The notes under the pieces are model-generated. The model did no database searches. It was not told where the DNA came from and saw only the letters and a list, made by a program, of their open reading frames with translations. From an uncultured Lachnospiraceae bacterium (GTDB lineage: Bacteria > Bacillota > Clostridia > Lachnospirales > Lachnospiraceae): a stretch of 64,000 bases of DNA. Positions 8,843-16,344 of the stretch are shown here, in pieces (positions within the stretch are counted from its first letter, which is position 1; every line of letters begins with the position of its first letter). Made by a program: the position numbers and the translations under genes. Where the stretch lies: NCBI GenBank assembly GCA_910588405.1, contig CAJUPT010000008.1, positions 22,046-86,045 of the forward strand. Direction: 5' to 3'.

Positions 8843-9748
8843 TCAGCTTTCCGCTTCCAGCGCTCCCGACTTCTTCACCGTGCCGTGCAGCTTCTCATGC
8901 TCATAAATTTTAGCGTCCACCAGAAAGCGGTACCAGTAGCCCTGCAGAAAATGAAAAGCCAGTCCCTCCGGCCCGTCCAAAAATCCCAGACGGAAAATGT
9001 ACCGATACAGAAAATACCAATGGGCCCTACGCATCAGCGGCGTCCGGTAGTAAACCATATATTTCAGCCACCGCTTCCGCTCCGCCTGGCCGCCGAACAG
9101 CTTTGGCTTCATTACCGACTGATGATCAGCCGTGCCATTGGCCTGTTTTAAAAGCCGCCGCTGCTCCAGCTGCTCCTCCAATTCCTTATTGGAATACCAA
9201 TTATGTTTATTAATCCACCATTCCAGGTCTTTTGTATTGTTATCAATTAAATCTTTGGAAAACCGGACGCTCTCTCCTTCCGTCAGCAAGAAATGCTCGT
9301 CCATCAGCGCCTGTTCACAAATAGCCTTCCCATGGCGGAAAATCCGCAGCAAATAGGTGGGATAAATACCCCCATGCTTAATCCACCTGCCCATAAAATA
9401 AACCCGGCGGCGCAGCATCACCCCAGTTACCCGCTTTGGCAGCCTAGGCAGCTTACGGCGGATTTCCTCTGTCAGCTCCTTTGTCAGCTCCTCATCAGCG
9501 TCCACCCGCATCACCCATTCGGTAGTGATCCCTGTGTTTTCCAGACCCCAGTTCAGCTGAGAGGCGTGATCCTCAAATGGATGGGTGTAAACGTTGGCAC
9601 CCAGCTTTTTCGCCAGAGCAGCCGTTCTGTCTGTGCTGAAGCTGTCCACCACCACAATCCGCTTGGCGATTCCCCGCAGGGAACGGATACATTTTCCGAT
9701 ATTATTTTCCTCGTTTTTCGTTATGATCAGTACGGTCAGATCTACCAT
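8843..9748 (-). CDS. glycosyltransferase family 2 (WaaE/KdtX-like)
   Basis: About 301 residues. The N-terminus VDLTVLIITKNEENNIGKCI, VVDSFSTDRT, HASQLNWGLENT and WVMRVDADEELT are the standard order of motifs in WaaE/KdtX-type GT2 enzymes, with DAD as the metal/nucleotide site. I chose the ATG at 9746-9748; a TTG at 9767-9769 is in frame and would overlap the stop of the preceding gene. It probably adds a sugar to the locus I repeat unit. The C-terminal half is basic and tryptophan-rich, and suggests membrane association. Confidence 0.85.
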   Translation of the reverse strand: MVDLTVLIITKNEENNIGKCIRSLRGIAKRIVVVDSFSTDRTAALAKKLGANVYTHPFEDHASQLNWGLENTGITTEWVMRVDADEELTKELTEEIRRKLPRLPKRVTGVMLRRRVYFMGRWIKHGGIYPTYLLRIFRHGKAICEQALMDEHFLLTEGESVRFSKDLIDNNTKDLEWWINKHNWYSNKELEEQLEQRRLLKQANGTADHQSVMKPKLFGGQAERKRWLKYMVYYRTPLMRRAHWYFLYRYIFRLGFLDGPEGLAFHFLQGYWYRFLVDAKIYEHEKLHGTVKKSGALEAES

Positions 9749-9765
9749 TCCTAACACACTTTCTT

Positions 9766-10323
9766 TCAAATCTTTCTAATCACTCTGGCCGGATTTCCGG
9801 CGATGACGCTGCCGGCCTCAAAAACGCCGCTGACCACGCTGCCGGCGCCCACCACACAGCTATCACCAATCCGGGTGCCTTTTAAAATAATAGAATTGCA
9901 TCCCACAAACACATTTTTCCCGATCACTACCGGCCTAGTCACCAGGTTATCGTAGATATCCCTGCGCCGCTCCTCTGGGTCCAGGGAATGGAAATCATTA
10001 TCAAAAATTTTGCAGTTGGCACCGATCACGCAGTAATCCCCAATCTCGATCCGCTCCCTGGCATAGATCGTGCTCCCGGAGATCCCCACATGGTTGCCGA
10101 TCCGAATCTTTCCCTTTCCCCGGGCGATGATAATGGTCCGCTGATACAGGCCGATCAGATTGGAGATAAAATTGCTGTTAATCCCGCAATCGCGGCCAAT
10201 TTGAATCCTCGCCCGGGGAAAACGAAAGATAAATGGCCAGCCCCCCAGCTTCAGACCCTTTCCATAGGTTACATGGTTTAACTTTAAGCCCAGACGGGGC
10301 AGGTAACTGTTTATTTTTGACAT
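9766..10323 (-). CDS. hexapeptide acyltransferase
   Basis: 185 residues, LbH fold. Hexapeptide turns run from about residue 60 (IRIGNHVGISGSTIYARERI) to the C-terminus (VGCNSIILKGTRIGDSCVVGAGSVV, AGNPARVIRKI). DNDFHSLDPEERR contains the probable catalytic histidine region. GAGGTG precedes the ATG by 7 nt. It ends within 20 nt of the next GT2 gene, so they are translationally close. It is probably an O- or N-acetyltransferase on a sugar of the locus I glycan; it resembles the protein at 3317-3895 in plan. Confidence 0.85.
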   Translation of the reverse strand: MSKINSYLPRLGLKLNHVTYGKGLKLGGWPFIFRFPRARIQIGRDCGINSNFISNLIGLYQRTIIIARGKGKIRIGNHVGISGSTIYARERIEIGDYCVIGANCKIFDNDFHSLDPEERRRDIYDNLVTRPVVIGKNVFVGCNSIILKGTRIGDSCVVGAGSVVSGVFEAGSVIAGNPARVIRKI

Positions 10324-10374
10324 ACAAACACCTCTAATTTAGTTCCGTACGGTACGTTGCTGTTTCCGAATCCG

Positions 10375-11217
10375 CTACGCCAGGAACAGCTTTCCGCCTT
10401 CCATCAAAATACACTCGAGCAGATACCACCGGCTGTAGCCATTGTCCCGATAAGCTCCGTATTTTGACAGAAAACGCTTCCAGACTACCTTTGGCTGCTT
10501 CTGGTTGCTGGAGCCGCCCAGCCGGTAGTTGGCCAGAACCTTTGGCACTACCACTACCTTACGGCCATCCTTACGAATCCGCAGCATCAGGTCCAGATCG
10601 TCGGCATTCCCCTTGCAGGCATACTGGTAAATGCCGTACATCTCCCTCGTGATAAAGGTTGTGGGATGGTTCCACTCTCGGGTGGTGATATAATGCTTCC
10701 GATACCGGGATTTCTTAATAAAAACTGTCCCGTCCCTCTTAACCATCCGCAGGTTTGCATACATCATATCGTAATGGGTTTTCCGGTACACCGAGACCGC
10801 GCAGGCAGCCGCATTTTCCTCATACCAGTCATCGCTGTTTAAAAGGCCAATTAGATCTCCTTTCGCCATGGAGACTCCCTTGTTCATAGCCTGATAAATC
10901 CCCTCGTCCTTTTCCGACACAATCCGATAAGAAAATCCTTTTCGGGCAAATGCTTCCCGGTAGCTCTCAGCAATCTCCACTGTCCCATCCGTAGACAGGC
11001 CATCGATGATCAGGTATTCCACAAAGGGATAGGTCTGGTGCAGCACCGATTCAATGGTATCCCGGATCGTGTTCCTGCTGTTATAGGATACGGTAATGAC
11101 CGTGACCAGAGGCTTCCGGAAATTCGGGCATTTCTTCCCTTTTTGATGCGTTTCTTTTCCAGGGCTTTTTTTCGTTTTCGGTTCTGTTCCACTCATTTCG
11201 TCCATCTTATTCCCCAT
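10375..11217 (-). CDS. glycosyltransferase family 2
   Basis: 280 residues. PLVTVITVSYNSRNTIRDTI, LHQTYPFVEYLIIDGLSTDGT, EKDEGIYQAMNKGV and IGLLNSDDWYEEN follow the GT2 (WfgS/WcaA-like) motif order; NSDD is the DxD-type site. The first ATG overlaps the stop of the preceding WbaP-type gene by 11 nt, and ATGs at 11205 and 11196 are alternatives. Adds a sugar to the undecaprenyl-linked intermediate at the membrane face. No membrane segment is apparent. Confidence 0.87.
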   Translation of the reverse strand: MGNKMDEMSGTEPKTKKSPGKETHQKGKKCPNFRKPLVTVITVSYNSRNTIRDTIESVLHQTYPFVEYLIIDGLSTDGTVEIAESYREAFARKGFSYRIVSEKDEGIYQAMNKGVSMAKGDLIGLLNSDDWYEENAAACAVSVYRKTHYDMMYANLRMVKRDGTVFIKKSRYRKHYITTREWNHPTTFITREMYGIYQYACKGNADDLDLMLRIRKDGRKVVVVPKVLANYRLGGSSNQKQPKVVWKRFLSKYGAYRDNGYSRWYLLECILMEGGKLFLA

Positions 11218-12661
11218 CAGCTTCTTCCGTCTGTTCTTTTGTCAGCATCTCCGGCTGACCTGCCGTCTGTTCCAGCCCAACCCTGGTCATATCAGAAGAT
11301 TTTTCACTGGTAAACCCTTCCGTACTCTCCTTCATAAACAGTATCTTCACCGTCATCAGGATCAGCTTCAAATCCAGCAGCACCGAATAATTCTCCATAT
11401 ACATCATATCCAGTTTCAGCTTGTCATAAGCAGAAGTGTTATACTTTCCGTAAATCTGGGCAAAGCCGGTAAGGCCGCCCTTCACCTTGAGACGGAATCC
11501 AAATTCAGGGATATCTTGAGTATATTTTTCCACGTGTTCCAACCGTTCTGGCCTGGGACCAACCACACTCATGTCACCTTTTAAGATATCCAGCAGCTGG
11601 GGCAGCTCATCCATCCGGGTAGCCCGGATCACATGGCCCACCGGCGTGATCCTGGGATCACGCTCCGTGGCCGGGATCACCCTGCCGTCCTGCTCCGCAT
11701 TTACAATCATACTTCGGAATTTGGTGATATAAAATACCTTGCCGCCGTTGGTAGCCCTGGCCTGCCGGTAGAATACCGGGCCGCCGTCATACAGCTTGAT
11801 AGCCAGAGCGGTAAGCAGCATAAAGGGGGAGGCCACAATCAGCCCCAGCCCGGAAATCACGATATCCATCAGCCTCTTAATGATCTTCTGCTCGATGCTC
11901 ATCCCACCGTTTCTGGCAAGCAGAATCGGTGTATCAAAGAAATGGAGATCCTCGGAATTGCGCAGAATAATATCTGAGATACTGGGACAAACATAAACGC
12001 GAACAGAGACGCCGTAACAATATTTGATCAGTTTGTTTCTCAGATGAACGGGCACATCACACATCACCACCCCCTGGGGATGGGCGTCGATCCTCTCCCT
12101 GATCGCTTCAAATCCCATACTATAATGAATCTGGTCGTCGATCAGATACTTTTCCTTCCGATCATTCATCTTATAAAACAGATTTTCCGCGCTCTCTCTG
12201 TAATCCCCATAGACAAAAAGCAGCTTTCTGGGAGGAAACATTTTGATATAGCCATAATTCAGAAAAAAAGACACGACGATGATACTGGCCACATCCGCTA
12301 CGGTCATAAACAAAATGGGGGAGACCACAGCCATCCGATTGGACATCAAAGAGGTTTCCAGATAAGTGATCACATTCACACAGACTACGGAAAGACTCTG
12401 GGAATACACCATATTGGTCAGTTTCTGATACCCAATCTTGGACGCCCCATACAGATTCATAAAAGTAAACAGAAACATCACATACAGACCTGTCATCACA
12501 TAATTGCCTCGCTTGGCATAGGTCAGGCCGGCTCCCATCACCTCATCCACATTATAATAGGTCATCCATACATACCAGAAAATGGCAGCCTCCACAGCTA
12601 CCATCATCAGGGTGGCCATCATCCGATATACTCGTTTGTATTTTTCATATTTTACATTCAT
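11207..12661 (-). CDS. undecaprenyl-phosphate sugar phosphotransferase, WbaP type
   Basis: 484 residues. Five hydrophobic segments occupy about residues 10-150, then a soluble region, then the conserved PGT domain from about residue 265: IKRLMDIVISGLGLIVASPF, GPVFYRQARATNGGKVFYITKFRSM, RATRMDELPQLLDILKGDMSVVGPRPE and TGFAQIYGKYN. This is the exopolysaccharide polyprenyl glycosylphosphotransferase architecture, which loads the first sugar-1-phosphate on the lipid carrier. Its position next to the Wzz-like gene makes it the likely initiating enzyme of locus I. No strong ribosome site is visible at the ATG. Confidence 0.92.
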   Translation of the reverse strand: MNVKYEKYKRVYRMMATLMMVAVEAAIFWYVWMTYYNVDEVMGAGLTYAKRGNYVMTGLYVMFLFTFMNLYGASKIGYQKLTNMVYSQSLSVVCVNVITYLETSLMSNRMAVVSPILFMTVADVASIIVVSFFLNYGYIKMFPPRKLLFVYGDYRESAENLFYKMNDRKEKYLIDDQIHYSMGFEAIRERIDAHPQGVVMCDVPVHLRNKLIKYCYGVSVRVYVCPSISDIILRNSEDLHFFDTPILLARNGGMSIEQKIIKRLMDIVISGLGLIVASPFMLLTALAIKLYDGGPVFYRQARATNGGKVFYITKFRSMIVNAEQDGRVIPATERDPRITPVGHVIRATRMDELPQLLDILKGDMSVVGPRPERLEHVEKYTQDIPEFGFRLKVKGGLTGFAQIYGKYNTSAYDKLKLDMMYMENYSVLLDLKLILMTVKILFMKESTEGFTSEKSSDMTRVGLEQTAGQPEMLTKEQTEEADGE

Positions 12662-12824
12662 AGGCTTTTATTTATCATCCTGCGGGCAGCAAACCGTGCG
12701 AACGCCCGCCATACGGCTGTCACCATAAAGGCACAAAGGCCAAACGGAAATCTGTCAGCAAAGCATTACGAGGTATCCGGAAGAATATGCTGACAGCACA
12801 TTTTATCGGATTCGTCTCACTGGT

Positions 12825-13907
12825 TTATCTGCCGACGATATAGCCATACATACCGGCTCCTACCACAGATAAATTGGCAAAGGCCTGGTGGGTATCCCCC
12901 GCAGAATCCTGGTCCAGCGTGACAAACAGGAACACCGCCCCGGCCGCCCTGGCCGCATCAAGCGCGTCGGCAGAACCTACGAGGTCCTCCGCCATGGACA
13001 GCTTCACCTTAGCATTTCTCTCCTCAAGCGCTTTTTTAGTTCCCTCAAAAACTGCTGTCAGCAGCTTGCTGGTTTTTGGCGCCGCCAACAGAATACTTCC
13101 ATTTTCGGTACGCTCGCTTACGCCGTCCAAAAGGGCTGCCAAGAGCGCACATGATTCCTGCTTTCCCTTTCTCACCTCACAGAAATAAGGAACAATGGAC
13201 ACCTGGTCGATCTCCTCCCGAGAATGCAGTGTGCTGTCATAGAACACCCTCGCCACCACAAAAGCACACCAGAGGAAAAATCCGGCTCCCACCAGCATAA
13301 TCTTTTTCCAGGATAAAAAGCTGCCCAGGGAAATCGTCACCTTCTTTGGCTCGTCCAGCTCAAAAATCTCCACGCCGCCATTGGCTTTTGTAAGATAGGT
13401 GGTCATCACCGGATCGTCGATGATTCTTCCTTTCAGCCCCATAATGCTCTTCGTCTCCTGAAGCAGCAGCTCCGTATAGGTTTTCGCCAGAAACCGGGTG
13501 CGCTCCAGGCCGAGGCTGCGGACAATCACACGATAACACATGGAGGTGCCTTTCATATCCACATTGGCCGTATCCAGTTCTTTATTAAACTTTTCAAATC
13601 CGTTTTCTAAAAGCGCTTGATCTACCTGATTGCGAATCCGTTCGCTGTAAAGCAGGGCCATATACGCATCCGAATAGTCCTCGTCCGCGCTGTCAATATA
13701 CACCAGCGCCTCACCCTGGTAGGTTTCAAGGGCGGCGCTTGCCAGGTCGGCCCGGTACTCGCGGATCGTCATCAGAACCGCCAGACCGATGCAGACAGCC
13801 ATCACAACAACACCCAAAAGCAAGTATTTTTTAATGTTGCACCAGATTTTCCGGGTGCTGATCAGCATTTCACCTTTCCACTCATTTGTTGAAGAAGCTT
13901 GATTCAC
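12825..13907 (-). CDS. Wzz/YveK-like chain-length determinant protein
   Basis: 360 residues. A first membrane segment (LLLGVVVMAVCIGLAVLM, about residues 29-46) and a second (KKIMLVGAGFFLWCAFVVARV, about 203-223) flank an extracellular region, the topology of Wzz/CapA-type co-polymerases. The C-terminal 130 residues (SILLAAPKTSKLLTAVFEGT) look like a degenerate tyrosine-kinase (CpsD-like) Rossmann part lacking a Walker A. The GTG start at 13905-13907 follows GGAGG by 8 nt; an ATG at 13868 is an alternative. It is preceded by a promoter-like site and probably controls glycan length. Confidence 0.8.
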   Translation of the reverse strand: MNQASSTNEWKGEMLISTRKIWCNIKKYLLLGVVVMAVCIGLAVLMTIREYRADLASAALETYQGEALVYIDSADEDYSDAYMALLYSERIRNQVDQALLENGFEKFNKELDTANVDMKGTSMCYRVIVRSLGLERTRFLAKTYTELLLQETKSIMGLKGRIIDDPVMTTYLTKANGGVEIFELDEPKKVTISLGSFLSWKKIMLVGAGFFLWCAFVVARVFYDSTLHSREEIDQVSIVPYFCEVRKGKQESCALLAALLDGVSERTENGSILLAAPKTSKLLTAVFEGTKKALEERNAKVKLSMAEDLVGSADALDAARAAGAVFLFVTLDQDSAGDTHQAFANLSVVGAGMYGYIVGR

Positions 13908-13945
13908 CGTCGATACCTCCAGGAATAATCTAAAAATATTATTCT

Positions 13946-13974
13946 AGTATAGCACAATTTGCCAGATATATAAA
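13946..13974 (-). promoter_or_regulatory. putative promoter of the Wzz-WbaP operon
   Basis: Minus strand: -35 TTTATA (13969-13974), 17-nt spacer, -10 TATACT (13946-13951). Just downstream is a short AT-rich inverted repeat (GAATAAT...ATTATTC, about 13923-13944), which could be an operator or a weak attenuator. Confidence 0.5.
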
Positions 13975-13994
13975 TAAGAATTTCCCGCAGCCAT

Positions 13995-14218
13995 TTACTC
14001 TGCTTTTTCAAACACCGCATGCAGACTGATTCCGCCTTTCTCCACGGTCGTCTCCACAGTATGTTCCTGATCGTAATGACCGCATTTTTCGCATCATTAA
14101 AATCCATGTTGTTCATATAAATATTAATGCACATATAATCAATATAGCTCTGCAGGCCCACCTGCCGGCCAAATGCCTTGTAGCCGGAAGCCTCCGCTCC
14201 TGTCCTGTCGAAAATCAA
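13995..14218 (-). pseudogene. remnant of a CotH-like protein with a CxxC tail
   Basis: The open frame starting at 14218 reads LQSYIDYMCINIYMNNMDF (from about residue 22), which resembles the S-Y-I-D-Y...N-x-D stretch of CotH kinase-family proteins. Beyond that the reading becomes low-complexity and basic. In another frame the same DNA encodes CEKCGHYDQEHTVETTVEKG and ends at a stop at 13995-13997, which looks like a genuine protein C-terminus with a CxxC pair. I infer that two pieces of a decayed gene are joined out of frame. The start region has no ribosome site. The CotH call is tentative. Confidence 0.4.
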
Positions 14219-14236
14219 TCACATAATTCACTGGCA

Positions 14237-15127
14237 TTAAAACTCGAACTTCACATACCCCCGGCTCTTATGCAGCCGGTCAAAGTACCAGCCATATTTA
14301 TAAATGACATAATCATCGGTGCGGCCGATTTCCGCCAGCCCGGCAGCCAGCAGATAATCGTGATAAGGGCCGCTTGTCTCATATACCACATAAGCCGTCT
14401 CCGTCACATTCAGCGCACTCATAAAATCCTCATGGGGAATCCAGTAACGGTCCATAATCAAAAGCTCCACCAAGCGAATCCGGCTGTTCAGCCATACATT
14501 GTCCGTGTCTGTCACAGTCCTTCCCGTATTCACGGTGGTCATCATGCTCTCATAAGGAATCACAACCCGGAAGGAAGGATCGTACTGAGTGACCAGAAGA
14601 TTCAGGTCAAAATCAAAAAATACCCCCACATCCGAAAGCCGCTCCCGCTCGGCATCCTTTTTAATCACATCACAGACAATAATCATATCGTCGGGAATCC
14701 GGTAGGGATTCGACGTAAGCGGCAGGCCGCGGCTCCATGCGGGCGCCCCGGCGGCGATGATCACGACTGCCAGAACAAGAAAAACAAGAAGCTTTTTCAC
14801 CCATGTTTTCCGGGAAGCCGTCAGCCTGACACATACATAGGGAATCACGACGCCAAGGGGCAGCAGCCAGAAAAAACGGTAGTACTCCCCGCTGAAATTC
14901 AGCTTTTGAATCAACACCTTCATGATCAGGATATTATATACGGTGCAGACTAAAATCGTAAAATAGGGCCACAATAAAAGCTTAAGCGCCCGGGAGCCAG
15001 GATCTTTCAGCCAGAAAAGCAGCAGCATCGCCCCGGCAAACAGCAGCAGGAAACAGGTTTCTCCCTGATAGGTTTTCAGGCACTGGCGGATAAAGTCCAG
15101 CCCGGCGTCAGATATCTGAATCGGCAT
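14237..15127 (-). CDS. membrane protein, probable C-terminal half of a DUF6077-type protein
   Basis: 296 residues. Three to four hydrophobic segments lie in the first 135 residues (ETCFLLLFAGAMLLLFWL, LVFLVLAVVIIAAGAPAW), and a soluble C-terminal half follows. YRFFWLLPLGVVIPYV resembles the segment found late in long DUF6077 proteins. It lies in the same frame as the gene at 15140-16201, separated from it only by a TAG and four codons. GGGAGG 7 nt before its ATG would allow separate translation. Role in the locus unknown; such proteins are membrane-embedded and may be glycan transferases or polymerases. Confidence 0.65.
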   Translation of the reverse strand: MPIQISDAGLDFIRQCLKTYQGETCFLLLFAGAMLLLFWLKDPGSRALKLLLWPYFTILVCTVYNILIMKVLIQKLNFSGEYYRFFWLLPLGVVIPYVCVRLTASRKTWVKKLLVFLVLAVVIIAAGAPAWSRGLPLTSNPYRIPDDMIIVCDVIKKDAERERLSDVGVFFDFDLNLLVTQYDPSFRVVIPYESMMTTVNTGRTVTDTDNVWLNSRIRLVELLIMDRYWIPHEDFMSALNVTETAYVVYETSGPYHDYLLAAGLAEIGRTDDYVIYKYGWYFDRLHKSRGYVKFEF

Positions 15128-15139
15128 ACGGGTTCCTCC

Positions 15140-16201
15140 CTAAACATTGATGATAAACAGCCCCTTTGTGCTTGCCACATACAGCAGCAAAATCACCAGG
15201 CAGGGGATCATGCAGAGCACCCCTTTGGCAAATGTCCTAACGTCCCGTTTGATCAGCGCAAGACTCAGCGCAAAGGCGCCCACCTCCACCGGAAGCAGCG
15301 TCATGGCAGAGGAGGAGATGGCACAGCCGCTCTGGCAGAGCAGGAACAAGAGCCACCAGTAAGCTCTGTTTTGATAGTCCTGATACAGCCTGGCGGCCAC
15401 GTACAGCACCGCCGGTACGATCACACTGCCCAGCACTGCCTTTCCCTCATAGCTGCGCAGCAAAAGAAAGCTGGAGGAGGTGTAGGCGGTATAGGTAAAC
15501 AGATTCAAAAGCAGGGCAAATACCAGCATCAGACCGGTATGCTCCCTGTCTCCTTTGAAAAACAGACGGGCAATGTTATAGATCACCAGATTATTCAGAA
15601 TGGTGACCACCACCCCCATCACTGTTTTCATCTCAATTAGCGGATGAATGCCAAAGGCCTTGCAGACCACCGCATCCTGTACCAGATAGGTAGCGAAGCA
15701 GTGACGGATATCAAAGGTCTGGCGCATATCTCCGGTCAGCGGGTCATACAGGCTGATCGTATTCGTATAAACGGACAGGGAGACATCCCCGATATAATAG
15801 GTGGCATCCCAGTAATCCGTCTGCCACATTACCACAAACACCGCCTGGGCCATCACCACCAGAACAGGGACCAGCATCCAGAAAAGCTGTCCCGTCGCCT
15901 GTCTTTTCAGATCGGCAAAAGCCTGAAACCAGACTTTCCTGCATGTAACCGCCCCGTACACCGTCACAACCGCCACCAAAAGCAGCCAGAGAGCGGCCAG
16001 ACGGTTCAGCGGAAGCTTTAAAAAGGTACAGGGCACCGCAAGAACCTGAAAAATTCCATAATACAGGAAAAATCCGATCATCAGCGCAAAGGTCAGAGAA
16101 AATTTTTCTTTTTTTATTCTGACTGTGACCAGAGAGCCAAAAGAAAAATAGACAGCCATATAAAATAGTAGCATCAATATGCAGTTGATAATCTCCAGCA
16201 C
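15140..16201 (-). CDS. DUF6077-type multispanning membrane protein
   Basis: 353 residues with about nine hydrophobic segments. YWDATYYIGDVSLSVYTNTISLYDP between membrane segments, with an aspartate-rich start, is the region I associate with DUF6077 proteins of clostridial glycan loci. The GTG start (16199-16201) follows AGAGGTGAG. The protein stops in a TAG that is followed in frame by the gene at 14237-15127, so the two may be halves of one ancestral protein. Biochemical function unknown; the membrane topology suggests a GT-C-like transferase or polymerase. Confidence 0.65.
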   Translation of the reverse strand: MLEIINCILMLLFYMAVYFSFGSLVTVRIKKEKFSLTFALMIGFFLYYGIFQVLAVPCTFLKLPLNRLAALWLLLVAVVTVYGAVTCRKVWFQAFADLKRQATGQLFWMLVPVLVVMAQAVFVVMWQTDYWDATYYIGDVSLSVYTNTISLYDPLTGDMRQTFDIRHCFATYLVQDAVVCKAFGIHPLIEMKTVMGVVVTILNNLVIYNIARLFFKGDREHTGLMLVFALLLNLFTYTAYTSSSFLLLRSYEGKAVLGSVIVPAVLYVAARLYQDYQNRAYWWLLFLLCQSGCAISSSAMTLLPVEVGAFALSLALIKRDVRTFAKGVLCMIPCLVILLLYVASTKGLFIINV

Positions 16202-16215
16202 AGTCTCACCTCTTA

Positions 16216-16341
16216 TTTATAGTTCCACTACGGCCCTTTTCATACACCCATATCTAACTCGATTTCCGGCCGTTTACACGTCCGTAAACCGAGTTGCGCA
16301 TGCTCCGGGCCTCCGTTGTTTTTATAGTTCCACTACGGCCC
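16216..16341. repeat. 21-bp direct repeats flanking a structured spacer
   Basis: An identical 21-nt string occurs at 16216-16236 and 16321-16341 (core TAGTTCCACTACGGCCC). Between them lie nested inverted repeats (GTTTAC/GTAAAC at about 16273-16290, inside CGAGTT/AACTCG-type arms). The element fills the spacer between two genes of the operon, so it would be transcribed. Confidence 0.7.
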
Positions 16342-16344
16342 ACT

